Position numbers and translations under genes: made by a program. From contig QHTX01000167.1 in assembly GCA_003220975.1 (NCBI GenBank), forward strand, positions 44,334 through 67,227: a stretch of 22,894 nt of DNA. The letters are read 5' to 3'. The DNA is from Gemmatimonadota bacterium. GTDB lineage: Bacteria > Gemmatimonadota > Gemmatimonadetes > Gemmatimonadales > GWC2-71-9. The notes under the pieces were generated by a model, which ran no database searches, was not told where the DNA came from, and worked only from the letters and a program-made list of their open reading frames with translations. How positions within the stretch are numbered: the first letter of the stretch is position 1; each line of letters starts with the position of its first letter. Positions 6,608-15,209 of this stretch are shown in pieces.

Positions 6608-8706
6608 GGCCGCCTCCCTGCCAATTGCAGGCGCGCGACCGCACCGAGGTTGCCGGTGCGCTGCAGCCAGCGGAGCACGTCCCCGATGTCGAGCATGCCG
6701 GCCGTTGCCGTTCCCCTGCAGGTCGAGGTAGCGCCGCAGGTCGTCGCCGGCCGGGAAGGGCCCGGCAAAGGCGAGGTTCAGCACCTGTTGCAGGGTGAGC
6801 GACGGCTCAGCGACCCGCAGCGTCATGGTGCGCCGCGACGTCGCAGCGCCATCGGTCACGCTGACTCGGAACACGTACGCTCCGGTGTCGGTCGGCGCGC
6901 CACTCAACAGGCCCGCGCTCGAGAGCGCCAGACCAGGGGTGGAGCCGCGGAATCGACGACCCAGGTATACGACCCGGCACCGCACGCGGCGTTGAGGCCT
7001 CGGGAGTAGGTGTATCCCCACCGGCCGCCGGGCAATTGCGGCACCGTGGTCACCGAGACCGAGTCCCCTCCCACGATCAGCGCGAAGCGTATCTCGCCGT
7101 TGGGGACCTGGCTGATCGTATCGACTCTGAAGCCCGAGCACGCACCGGTGTTGAGAACGTTGCTGGGTAGCGTAGAGATCGCAAGCGTCGCCTTGCCTTT
7201 GGCCCCCGGGTAGACATCGCCCGCGTCGCCGTAGTCGTAGCACCCGGACGTCGGGCCCGCACAACCAGTGAGGCTCGCATCGAGATTGCCGAAGCCGTCA
7301 GCCTGGACGACCTCGACGCCGTGGATCGGCCCGCTGTTCACCGTGTTGTCCAGCTCGAGGCCGTGCTGCGCGATCTGTGTCGAGTCGATGTGGTACACAA
7401 GCAGCCCACCGCCGCAGGTTGCGGGTGGCGGGGAGGGTTGATACCACACCTGACAGTTGCGCGCGATCATGACGCTGTCGGACTGTACGCCCTCGCGGTT
7501 CTCGAGCAGGAAGTACTCGCCGCGGGGGTTCGATCCAGACACCGGCACGTAAAACGCCGTGTCCGAGGTGGGCCCCGGGCCGGAGCTGTAGGTCCCCGCG
7601 CTCGCGAGTGGTACGACCGTCACCCAACCCAATTGACTGAGCGACCACGCATCCAGGCGCGCAGGGCTGAACCCGGAGAAGTAAGGCCCGTATCCCATGA
7701 GGCTGTACCGCCCGATCCCCGGGGTGAGGTAGTTGACATCGTACAGGTCGGGGAGCCCCAACCCGTGGCCGGTCTCGTGCGCCACGGTCCCGATCGGCAT
7801 GATCTGGGTGCTGTCACAGGCGCTCTCGCCGCCGACGCCGCTCTCCAGGATGTAGTCCGCGACCTTGATGTGCACGCCGCTGCTGTTCACGGAGTGGGTC
7901 GTGTACGGCACGACGTTGCCGAACAGGTCTGCGAGATAGTAGCGGTGTGACCAGAGGTGATTGTTGCCCGCCGGGCCGCACGCGCCGTCGAGCGCCGGCT
8001 GGATGAACGCCACCAGGTCCACGTAGCCGTCGCCGTCGTTGTCGTACTGCGTCCAGTCCACCTGGGTGTCGATCTTCGCCAGCGCCAGCCGCAGCCCGCT
8101 TTGCATCCTGGTGAACGCGTTGTTCGAGAACAGGCCGTTGCAATCGGTTGACTTGAACGGGCTCCCCGAACAGGTGCCCGCCGTACCTGTATAGCTCACT
8201 TCGTTGGAGTCGAGCGCCGCGTAGCCGTAGCTCGCGCCCTGAATGCTCAGCAGCCCGTTCGAGAGCTGCGCGTACCACGAGCTGTAGGTATACGGGCGAC
8301 CGGCCGAGGCACCTGTGGGTGACGCCGCGAACAGCACCTGATTGTATTGCGTCGTGTTCCGCAGCTCAGTGTTCGGGGTGTTCTTGAACTTGAAGAGCAC
8401 CGCAGGGACGCGTAACACGCCCGAAACGGCGGCCGCGCCGGCGAGCGGTGCACCGGCGGAGAGCGGCCCACCGCCAGCCGCGGCTACGGCCGCGTTGAGG
8501 GCGCCGAAGCTGCGCCCGGCCAGCAACCGGGCGCGTTGAGCGCGCACACTGCGCGCCTGGCGGCGCCACACCCCATCCTTGCGGAAGTCGAAGCCGGCGA
8601 TTTCCCGGCGCACCGATGGCGCAGCCTGCGCCCGGATCGAGGCGGGGAGAACGAGCGCGGCGGCGAGCGCCACGGCGAGCGAGCGGGGCTGGATCACGGC
8701 CACCAT
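6604..8706 (-). CDS. Secreted M6 family metalloprotease with C-terminal Ig-like and dockerin-like parts (two frameshifts)
   Basis: This is a zinc endopeptidase of the immune-inhibitor-A (M6) type. The start at 8706 gives an N-terminal signal peptide ending near SIRAQA. The catalytic domain has HETGHGLGLPD (His310, Glu311, His314 and Asp320), followed by the Met-turn-like SLMGYGP. DNDGDGYVD (222-230) is a calcium-type loop. The frame stops at 6904, but the neighbouring frame from about 6950 encodes the rest of an Ig-like (He-PIG-type) domain, GLALSSAGLLSGAPTDTG. At about 6700 the original frame resumes with LDIGDVLRWLQRTGNLG, a dockerin-like end, and stops at 6604. The two shifts cancel. Restored length is about 700 aa. 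It follows the permease gene by 5 bases and overlaps the next lipoprotein. If the shifts are real, the enzyme loses its C-terminal module but keeps its catalytic domain. Confidence 0.85.
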
Positions 8707-8711
8707 GTAGC

Positions 8712-10097
8712 CTAGGCCGACGGCATCGCGGAGGCTGTGCGCCGCCTCACACCGCGCCCGGCGAGCAGCACCCCGAGCGCCATGAAGCCGATCACGCCGC
8801 CGACCACCTTCGTCTCGTACAGCACCGGGTGCGCTTCGTCCGCCGGGGGGACGAAGCCGAGCACGATCGAGAACGCCACCGCCGCGAGTCCCGCGACGCC
8901 CACGAGTGCAGTCCACAGGGTGCGCCCGCGGCGCAGCCGCAGGTACGCAGCGAAGAGATAGACGTACGGGATGAAGAAGAGGATGAGGGTCGTTTGGGTG
9001 AGCACGAGGTAGGCGTTCTTGACCGTGGCTCCGACGAGGCTCGCGACGATGAACACGGTGGCGATGGCGCCCTGAACCAGGATCGCGAGGTGCGGGGTCT
9101 GCCACCGCGGGTGGATGCGGCCGAACGCCGGCGGCAGCGCGCCGTCCACGCCCGCCACGAACGGCAGCCGCGCCGAGCCCGCGAGCCACGCGCCGACGCC
9201 GCCGAGGTTGCCGAGCACCAGCAGCAGGGCGACGGCCGCGGCGAGCGGCGCCAACCAGGGCGCGCCGAGCCGTTCCACGAGCGCGGCGGTCGCCTGCGGG
9301 ACGCCGTTGGTGATGCTCACGGTGTCATGCGGCAGCGCGACGAGCATCGCCGCGGTGCCAAGCACGTACATCGCGACGACGGCGAGGCCCGAGACGGCGA
9401 CGCCGCGCCGCAGCGTGGCCGCCGGATCGTGGATCTCATCGCCCAGCGTCGGCGCGAGCTCCAGCCCCGCGAAGGCGAACGTCATCGTGGCGAACAAATT
9501 GATTGACGGGAGATCGAGCCGCGCCGGTAGCAGCGCGCGGGCGCTGAAGGGCGTCGCGCTCCCCCGCGCGACGAGCGACCACACGGCCAGCAACACGAAG
9601 ATCAGGGCGGGAAGCCACGTGGCGTAGCCGCCGAGGTTCTGGAGCCGCTTCCCCACCGCCAGCCCGACCAGGTTCATCCCTAGGGCGAGCCACAGGCCGG
9701 CGAGCGACACCAGCGCGATGAAGACCGTGTCTTCGCCCAGGTGCACGAAGCGGGGGCCGGCCGCGTAGGCGGCGATCGCGGCGGTCGCGACCAGCAGCGA
9801 GGGAAAGTAGAACAGGTTGTTCACCCAGTATCCCCACCCCGCCACAAAGCCGTGCAGCGGTCCGAACGCCCGGCGCACCCAGCGGTAGACGCCGCCCGCG
9901 CCGGGATCGATGTCGGCGAGCTCGCGCACCGCGACGGCCGACGGCAGGAAGAAGACCAGCATCGCGAGCAGCCACAGGCCCAGGCTGGCCAGGCCGAACT
10001 GGCTCGCGGCCGTCGTGAGCCAGCGCAATCCCACGATCGCGGTGATGTTGAACAGCACCACGTCGCGGAGCCGCAAGACGCGAGGGAGCTGGCTCAC
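8712..10097 (-). CDS. APC-family amino acid/polyamine permease
   Basis: This 461-aa integral membrane protein has about 12 hydrophobic segments. The opening helix motif DVVLFNITAIVGLRWL and the segment DIDPGAGGVYRWVRRAFGPL are typical of the amino acid-polyamine-organocation (APC) superfamily, as is FAFAGLELAPTLGDEIHDP in the sixth helix region. I choose the GTG at 10097, with GAGGA just upstream. The frame is open to 10289, but that extension lies inside the PAP2 gene and is not membrane-like. Substrate cannot be read from the sequence. It follows the PAP2 gene by 43 bases and precedes the M6 protease by 5 bases. Uptake of amino acids released by the secreted protease is an attractive but unproven link. 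Confidence 0.85.
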   Translation of the reverse strand: MSQLPRVLRLRDVVLFNITAIVGLRWLTTAASQFGLASLGLWLLAMLVFFLPSAVAVRELADIDPGAGGVYRWVRRAFGPLHGFVAGWGYWVNNLFYFPSLLVATAAIAAYAAGPRFVHLGEDTVFIALVSLAGLWLALGMNLVGLAVGKRLQNLGGYATWLPALIFVLLAVWSLVARGSATPFSARALLPARLDLPSINLFATMTFAFAGLELAPTLGDEIHDPAATLRRGVAVSGLAVVAMYVLGTAAMLVALPHDTVSITNGVPQATAALVERLGAPWLAPLAAAVALLLVLGNLGGVGAWLAGSARLPFVAGVDGALPPAFGRIHPRWQTPHLAILVQGAIATVFIVASLVGATVKNAYLVLTQTTLILFFIPYVYLFAAYLRLRRGRTLWTALVGVAGLAAVAFSIVLGFVPPADEAHPVLYETKVVGGVIGFMALGVLLAGRGVRRRTASAMPSA

Positions 10098-10140
10098 GGA
10101 GTCCTCGAAACGCGGAAGTGCGAACGCGTTCCGCTGCGTC

Positions 10141-10848
10141 TCATGGCACCGTGGCGTGGATCGTCGCCACCAGCCAGCCGATCCCGGCGCCGAGGGCGGC
10201 CCCACCCGCGACATCCGTGGGAAAGTGCTTACCCCCGGCCACCCGCAACGCCGAGATTCCCACGGCGCCGGCGTAGAGCAGCACGGCATTGCGTGTGCGG
10301 TGTGGCAGCCGCTCGCGCCCCGCCAGCACCGTGTAGGACGTCGCGGCGGCGAACGCCAACGCCGCGTGGCCCGACGGAAACGACCGCCGGTTGTTGGGAT
10401 CGGACTCGGCGGCGGGCGCGGCCGCGGTGTAGAGCACCGGCCGGCTGCGGTGCACCAGCACCTTGAGCCACTCAGTCGTAGCGAAGGTCCACGCCAGCGA
10501 GTTCGCGAGCACGGCCGCGTGACCGCGCGCCGCGTCCACCGTGGCTCCGTCGAGCGAGGCGAGCCCGGCGAATCCCGCGACGCCGGCGAGCAACACCGTG
10601 CTCGCCGTGCTGGCGGGCCCCGAGAACGTGTGGAGCGCCGCGCGATCGATCCCGGGCAGCGACGACGGATCGCACGGCGCGCACGGGGGAAGCCCGTGCG
10701 GGAGGCCCGCGGCCTCGGGGATCACCGCGAACGCCGTTGCGGCCGCGACCGACGCCGCGTCCCACCAGGTGACGCGATACGGCTGCTGTCCCGACGCGGG
10801 CCGGCCCGCGAGGGCGATGAGCGTCAGAACGAGGGCGGGTCGTCGCAT
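10141..10848 (-). CDS. Periplasmic PAP2-family phosphatase
   Basis: This 235-aa protein is an acid phosphatase/lipid phosphatase of the PAP2 superfamily. A signal peptide (MRRPALVLTLIALAGRPASG) directs export. The three catalytic motifs are present: KVLVHRSRP (Lys129 and Arg136), RSFPSGH (158-161, with His161), and RVAGGKHFPTD (Arg202, His208 and Asp212). The last His is the expected phosphohistidine nucleophile. It is diverged from the PAP2 membrane protein at 14256, which has more transmembrane helices. It is transcribed away from the spt operon and shares its 119-base upstream region. The substrate could be a lipid phosphate, given that neighbourhood, or a soluble phosphomonoester. Confidence 0.85.
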   Translation of the reverse strand: MRRPALVLTLIALAGRPASGQQPYRVTWWDAASVAAATAFAVIPEAAGLPHGLPPCAPCDPSSLPGIDRAALHTFSGPASTASTVLLAGVAGFAGLASLDGATVDAARGHAAVLANSLAWTFATTEWLKVLVHRSRPVLYTAAAPAAESDPNNRRSFPSGHAALAFAAATSYTVLAGRERLPHRTRNAVLLYAGAVGISALRVAGGKHFPTDVAGGAALGAGIGWLVATIHATVP

Positions 10849-10864
10849 GGCGGCCTACAAGTTA

Positions 10865-10885
10865 CGCGACCAGCACCCAGTCGCG
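10865..10885. promoter_or_regulatory. Inverted repeat in the divergent PAP2/spt upstream region
   Basis: CGCGAC and GTCGCG are separated by 9 bases, between the two divergent starts at 10848 and 10968. The arms are flanked by a direct repeat GTTACG at 10861-10866 and 10889-10894. This could be an operator for a dimeric regulator. A weak promoter-like pair for spt lies further along (TTGCGG at 10900, TACCCT at 10923, 17-base spacing), but its match to consensus is poor. Confidence 0.3.
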
Positions 10886-10967
10886 CATGTTACGTGGCCT
10901 TGCGGTATTAGGGCCTCGCCGTTACCCTGTAGGCTGCCCGATTCCCCCCACACTGCCCGAGGGCCCC

Positions 10968-12173
10968 GTGACCACCGAGACCCTGCAGCACGTTGCCTTA
11001 TTCGACAAGTGCAAGAGTTTCACGAAGGCCCGGGAGCTGCAGGCCGTCGGCCTGTACCCGTATTACCGCCCCATCACGCATTCCGAAGACACCGTCGTCG
11101 TCATCGAAGGCAAAGAGCGGATCATGATGGGCTCCAACAACTATCTGGGGCTCACCCATCATCCCGAGGTCCTCGCCGCGGCGAAGCAGGCGCTCGAGCG
11201 CTACGGCTCCGGCTGCACCGGCAGCCGGTTGCTGAATGGGACGCTGGACCTGCACGAGCAGCTCGAGGTCGAGCTGGCCCAGTTCTTCGGCAAGGAGGCG
11301 TGTCTCGTCTTCTCGACCGGCTATCAGGCCAACCTCGGAGTGGTTTCGGGCTTGGTGGGCCGCGGCGACCTCGTGTTCCTCGACAAGCTCGACCACGCCT
11401 CGATCGTGGACGGCGCCAAGATGTCCTACGGCGAGACGATCCGGTTCAACCACGGCGACCTGGCGGGTCTCGAGCGCAAGCTGCAACGCGTGCCGGCGGG
11501 CACCGGCTTGATGATCATCGTCGACGGCGTGTACTCGATGGAAGGCGACATCGCCGACGTGCCGGGCCTGCTCAAGATCGCGCAGAAGTACGGCGCCGCC
11601 CTCGTGCTCGACGACGCCCACGCGGTGGGCGTACTGGGGCCGCGCGGAGACGGCACGGCGGCGCATTTCGGCCTGACCGACGACGTCGACCTCATCGTCG
11701 GGACGTTCTCCAAGTCGCTCGCGTCGATCGGCGGGTTCGCGGCGGCGGCGGAGAGTGTCATCCACTTCCTGAAGCACAACTCGCGGCCGATGATCTTCAC
11801 CGCCGCGCTGCCGCCCGCCAACACGGCGGGCGTCCTCGCCGCGCTGCACCTGCTGCAGCGTGAGCCCGAGCGGCGCGAGCGCCTGTGGGAGAACACGCGC
11901 CGGCTCCAGGAGGGGTTGCGCTCCCTGGGCTACGACATCGGGCCGAGCGAGACGCCGATCGTGCCGGTGGTTATCGGACCGCTCGAGAAGACGTTCCTCT
12001 TCTGGCGGAAGTTGTTCGAGGCGGGCGTGTTCACCAACCCCGTCGTGCCGCCCGCGGTGCCGCCGTCGCACTGCCGGCTCCGCACGAGCCTGATGGCGAC
12101 CCACACGACGCAGCAGATCGATCACGCGCTGGAGGTCTTCGCCCGGCTCGGCAAAGAGCTGGGGGTCGTCTGA
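10968..12173 (+). CDS. spt: Serine palmitoyltransferase (first step of sphingolipid synthesis)
   Basis: This PLP enzyme of the alpha-oxoamine synthase family condenses serine with an acyl thioester to give 3-ketosphinganine. The family motifs are all present: GSNNYLGL (55-62), GCTGSRLLNGT (82-92), His143 that stacks on PLP, DDAHAVG (Asp215 and His218) and Lys249 as the Schiff-base lysine. The lysine context GTFSKSLASIGGF and the following NSRPMIFTAALPP are typical of serine palmitoyltransferase. BioF and Kbl instead have a GTLGKA-type context. I choose the GTG at 10968 (401 aa), with GAGGG 5 bases upstream; an ATG at 10887 would add a non-conserved leader. It is the first gene of a four-gene operon. 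The next two genes match bacterial ceramide synthase and ceramide reductase, which supports the assignment strongly. Confidence 0.9.
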   Translation: MTTETLQHVALFDKCKSFTKARELQAVGLYPYYRPITHSEDTVVVIEGKERIMMGSNNYLGLTHHPEVLAAAKQALERYGSGCTGSRLLNGTLDLHEQLEVELAQFFGKEACLVFSTGYQANLGVVSGLVGRGDLVFLDKLDHASIVDGAKMSYGETIRFNHGDLAGLERKLQRVPAGTGLMIIVDGVYSMEGDIADVPGLLKIAQKYGAALVLDDAHAVGVLGPRGDGTAAHFGLTDDVDLIVGTFSKSLASIGGFAAAAESVIHFLKHNSRPMIFTAALPPANTAGVLAALHLLQREPERRERLWENTRRLQEGLRSLGYDIGPSETPIVPVVIGPLEKTFLFWRKLFEAGVFTNPVVPPAVPPSHCRLRTSLMATHTTQQIDHALEVFARLGKELGVV

Positions 12174-12178
12174 ACGCG

Positions 12179-13282
12179 GTGGAGATCGCGCCCGTCTCGA
12201 ACGGGCGCGGTCTCAACCGTTTCATAGCCTTTCCCTACCAGCACTACCGCGGCGACCCGCTCTGGGTCCCACAGCTGCGGATGGACGTCCGCACGCTGCT
12301 CTCCCCGGCCAAGAACCCGTTCTTCCAGCACGCCGAGGCGCAATACTTCGTCGGACAGGCGCACGGTCGGACGGTCGGACGGATTGCGGCCATCAAGAAC
12401 GACGCACATACCCGCGAGCACGGGGACCGGGTCGGGTTCTACGGCTTCTTCGAGTGCGTGAACGATCAGCGGGCGGCCAACGCGCTGTTCGATGCGGCCG
12501 CGCGGTGGCTGCGGGACAAGGGCTTGCGCGTCATGCGCGGGCCGATGAGCCCGTCGATCAACGACGAGTGCGGCCTGCTCGTGGCAGGCTTCGAGACCCC
12601 GCCCACGCTGATGATGCCGCACAACCCCGCCTATTACGTCGCGCTGCACGACGGCTATGGCTTCACGAAGGCGAAAGACTTGCTCGCGTTCGAGAGCGGC
12701 GACGTTCGCTTGCCCGAGCGGATCGCGCGCGCGGCGAAGGTGATCGCGGAGCGCAAGGGGATCACCTTGCGGGCGCTCGACATGAAGCGCTTCCGGGAAG
12801 AGGTGGAGCTGGTCAAGGCGCTCTACAACCGGGCGTGGGAGAAGAACTGGGGGTTCGTGCCGCTCACCGAGCCCGAGATCGATCACCTCGCGAAACAGCT
12901 CAAGCCGATCGTCGTCCCCGACCTGGTATGCTTCGCGGAGCGCCACGGCGAGGTCATCGGGTTCGCCGTGGCGCTCCCGGACTTCAACGTCGCCCTGAAG
13001 CACAACCCGTCGGGCCGGATCTACGGGCTGCCGAGGATCCTGTGGCATGCCCGGCGGATCGCGCGCTGCCGCATCCTGTTGCTCGGCACGCTCAAGGAAT
13101 ATCGGATGACCGGCGTGGACGCGCTGATGTACCACTGGATCTGGACCAAAGGACTGGAGCACGGCTATCACTGGGGCGAGGGCGGCTGGATCCTCGAGGA
13201 CAACGCGCCGATGGTGAACGCCGCCCTGGGGCTCGGCTTCCGTCCCTACAAGACGTACCGGATCTACGACAAGCCGCTGTGA
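12179..13282 (+). CDS. bcerS: GNAT-fold acyltransferase, probable bacterial ceramide synthase
   Basis: This 367-aa protein starts at the GTG at 12179, five bases after the spt stop; the frame upstream only overlaps spt. It matches the large GNAT-like family that includes bacterial ceramide synthase of Caulobacter, which N-acylates the sphingoid base. Recognisable stretches are FPYQHYRGDPLWVPQLR near the N-terminus, EAQYFVGQAHGRTVGRIAAI and GFYGFFECV. The conserved block RGPMSPSINDECGLL (120-134) and a C-terminal GNAT-like domain with ENDAPM-type ending (EDNAPMVNAALGLGFRPYKTY, in two parts 340-360) follow. No transmembrane helix is visible, so it is probably cytoplasmic or peripheral. It overlaps cerR by GTGA. 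The assignment rests on family resemblance plus the spt/cerR context; a general acyltransferase activity on another amine is the main alternative. Confidence 0.75.
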   Translation: MEIAPVSNGRGLNRFIAFPYQHYRGDPLWVPQLRMDVRTLLSPAKNPFFQHAEAQYFVGQAHGRTVGRIAAIKNDAHTREHGDRVGFYGFFECVNDQRAANALFDAAARWLRDKGLRVMRGPMSPSINDECGLLVAGFETPPTLMMPHNPAYYVALHDGYGFTKAKDLLAFESGDVRLPERIARAAKVIAERKGITLRALDMKRFREEVELVKALYNRAWEKNWGFVPLTEPEIDHLAKQLKPIVVPDLVCFAERHGEVIGFAVALPDFNVALKHNPSGRIYGLPRILWHARRIARCRILLLGTLKEYRMTGVDALMYHWIWTKGLEHGYHWGEGGWILEDNAPMVNAALGLGFRPYKTYRIYDKPL

Positions 13283-14259
13283 AGGCGTTCGTCACGGGCG
13301 GCACCGGGTTCGTCGGTGCGCACCTGGTGCAGGCGCTGCGGGCGCGGGGCGACGCCGTCACCTGCCTCGTCCGGAACCCGGCGAAGGCGCGGGCGCTCGG
13401 CTGGACGGACGTCCGGGTGGTGCGCGGCGACCTCGACGATGGCGCCGCGCTGCGGCAGGCGTGCGCCGGCGCGGAGGTGATCTTCCACGTGGCGGGCCGC
13501 ATCAGCGCCCGCCATCGGGACGAATTCCTGCGCGCCAACCGCGACGGCACGGCCAACGTGCTCGAGGCCGCGTCGCAGGACCCGCCGCGGCGCTTCGTCC
13601 TGGTGTCGTCCCTTGCCGCCGCCGGGCCGACGGTGCGGGGACAACCGGTCGACGAGACTCGTCCCCCGTCGCCGGTCACGCCCTACGGCGAGAGCAAGCT
13701 CGCGGCCGAGGTGTTGGTGCGAGCGATGTCGTGGCCTTGGACCATCGTGCGGCCACCTACCGTGTACGGCGAGTGGGATCGGGAGGTGTTGAAGGTGTTC
13801 AAGCTGGCCCGCGCCGGCGTCGTGCCGGTGTTCGGTGACGGGACGCAGGAGCTGTCGGTCCTGTACGCCGGTGACCTCGCCGACGCCCTCATCGCGGCGG
13901 CGGCGGCGCCCGCCGCGGCGAACGGGCTGTATTACGCCGCGCACCCCGCGGTGACGACGAGCCGCGAGCTGGTGCGCGCGATCGGGCGCGCGGTGGGGGG
14001 CGGGGAACGGCGCGAGCCCCGCATCGTGTCGCTGCCCGGACCCCTGGCGCGGGCCCTGCTCTGGACCATCGGGTCGCTCGCGCACCTCGCGGGCCGGGCG
14101 ACCGTCCTGGCCGGCGACAAGGCGGCCGAGTTCCTGGCGCCCGCGTGGACCTGTCGCGCCGACGCGCTGACGCGCGACACCGGCTGGCGCGCCCGCGTCG
14201 CCCTGGACGACGGGCTGCGGCGCACGGTCACCTGGTATCGCCGGGAGGGATGGCTGTGA
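13279..14259 (+). CDS. cerR: NAD(P)-dependent epimerase/dehydratase-like reductase, probable ceramide reductase
   Basis: This 326-aa extended short-chain dehydrogenase has an N-terminal Rossmann motif VTGGTGFVG (5-13), catalytic Ser near VSSLAAAG (110-116) and the YGESK pair (Tyr136 and Lys140). In bacterial sphingolipid loci an enzyme of this type (CerR) reduces the 3-keto group to give dihydroceramide. The GTG start at 13279 overlaps the bcerS stop (GTGA), and the gene runs into the PAP2 gene in the same way. The C-terminal part (residues about 255-290) is hydrophobic, which fits work on a membrane lipid. Similar enzymes act on sugars, sterols or flavonoids, so the position between bcerS and a putative head-group transferase is the main reason for this call. 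Confidence 0.75.
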   Translation: MKAFVTGGTGFVGAHLVQALRARGDAVTCLVRNPAKARALGWTDVRVVRGDLDDGAALRQACAGAEVIFHVAGRISARHRDEFLRANRDGTANVLEAASQDPPRRFVLVSSLAAAGPTVRGQPVDETRPPSPVTPYGESKLAAEVLVRAMSWPWTIVRPPTVYGEWDREVLKVFKLARAGVVPVFGDGTQELSVLYAGDLADALIAAAAAPAAANGLYYAAHPAVTTSRELVRAIGRAVGGGERREPRIVSLPGPLARALLWTIGSLAHLAGRATVLAGDKAAEFLAPAWTCRADALTRDTGWRARVALDDGLRRTVTWYRREGWL

Positions 14260-15209
14260 CCACGTCGCCCGACGGCCCGACGGCACGTCTCACGAAACTG
14301 CGGGCAACGTTTCGTCGTGCCGTCGTGCAACGGTTGACCGCCGTCGACCTCGCCACGCTGCTCTACGTCACCATTGCCACGGGCGCCGTCCTCGCGTTTT
14401 CGGGCGCGGACCACGACGGCTGGGACTGGCTGCTCACCGCGCACGCCCTGCTGGTGGTGCTCGTGCTGCTCGCGCCGGTCGCGCGCGAGTCGGGCCCCGT
14501 CGGCCGGTTCCTCGGCGAGTGGTACCCGATCCTGTTGCTCCTCGGGCTGTACGCCGAGGTGGGCGTGGTGAACGTGGACCTGGGCTACCAGCACGACCAG
14601 GCCATCCAGCGCCTCGAGCTGTGGGTGTTCGGCTCGCAGCTCTCCTACCGCTGGATCCGCGAGATGCCGAGCCCCGTGTTCTCCTGGGTGATGCACGCCT
14701 GCTACCTCGCGTACTACGCGATCCTATGCGCGTCGCCGCTCGGCCTGTGGTTCAGCGGCCGTCGCGACCCGGCCCGCCGCACGATCTTCGCCGTGATGGT
14801 GACGTTCTACGCGTGTTACGTGGTGTTCCTCTTCTTCCCCGTGGCGGGACCGCGCTACACGTTCGAGTTGGCGCACAATGCGGCCACGGCCGTATGGCCG
14901 GCGCGCGCCGCCCAGTGGGTGCTCGACCAGGGCGACTCGTGGGGCGCCGCCTTCCCGTCGTCCCACGTGGCCGCCGCCGTAGTCGCCGTGCTGTGCGCGC
15001 TCCGCTACTGGCGCGCGCTGGGGTTCGTGCTCACGCCATTCACGATCGGGCTGGTGCTGTCGGTCGTGTACGGGCAATTCCACTACGCGGTGGACGCCGT
15101 GGCGGGGTTGATCGTGGCGTTCGCGGTGTTCGCCTCCCAGTACGTGTACGGCGCCGAACGCGAGCAGGCGCGCACGCCCTTGCCGGCGGGAAGCTGGGAG
15201 CGGGCCTAA
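14256..15209 (+). CDS. PAP2-superfamily membrane protein, inositol-phosphorylceramide synthase-like
   Basis: I choose the GTG at 14256 (317 aa), because GGGAGG lies 7 bases upstream; an ATG at 14250 would sit too close to it. The protein has about seven hydrophobic segments from residue 33 to 298. It carries LFFPVAGPRYTFE (192-204), AAFPSSH (231-237, His237) and HYAVDAVAG (276-284), the arrangement of the Aur1/IPC-synthase type of PAP2 proteins. Those enzymes move a phospho-head group from a glycerophospholipid to ceramide at the membrane. Directly downstream of spt-bcerS-cerR, with a GTGA overlap, that is the most economical role. A simple lipid phosphatase is the alternative. Its stop overlaps the stop of the convergent operon (15206-15209). 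Confidence 0.8.
   Translation: MTTSPDGPTARLTKLRATFRRAVVQRLTAVDLATLLYVTIATGAVLAFSGADHDGWDWLLTAHALLVVLVLLAPVARESGPVGRFLGEWYPILLLLGLYAEVGVVNVDLGYQHDQAIQRLELWVFGSQLSYRWIREMPSPVFSWVMHACYLAYYAILCASPLGLWFSGRRDPARRTIFAVMVTFYACYVVFLFFPVAGPRYTFELAHNAATAVWPARAAQWVLDQGDSWGAAFPSSHVAAAVVAVLCALRYWRALGFVLTPFTIGLVLSVVYGQFHYAVDAVAGLIVAFAVFASQYVYGAEREQARTPLPAGSWERA

Noticed and set aside
8616..9506. Plus-strand open frame opposite the permease
   Set aside because: Charged low-complexity shadow; the minus strand encodes a well-formed membrane transporter.
10968..12173. Biotin-pathway BioF or glycine C-acetyltransferase (Kbl)
   Set aside because: The lysine motif GTFSKSLASIGG and the downstream ceramide genes fit serine palmitoyltransferase better.
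12454..14259. A 601-aa open frame covering bcerS and cerR
   Set aside because: Only its 3' part (from 13279) is cerR. The upstream part is an out-of-frame shadow of bcerS, so it is not a fusion.
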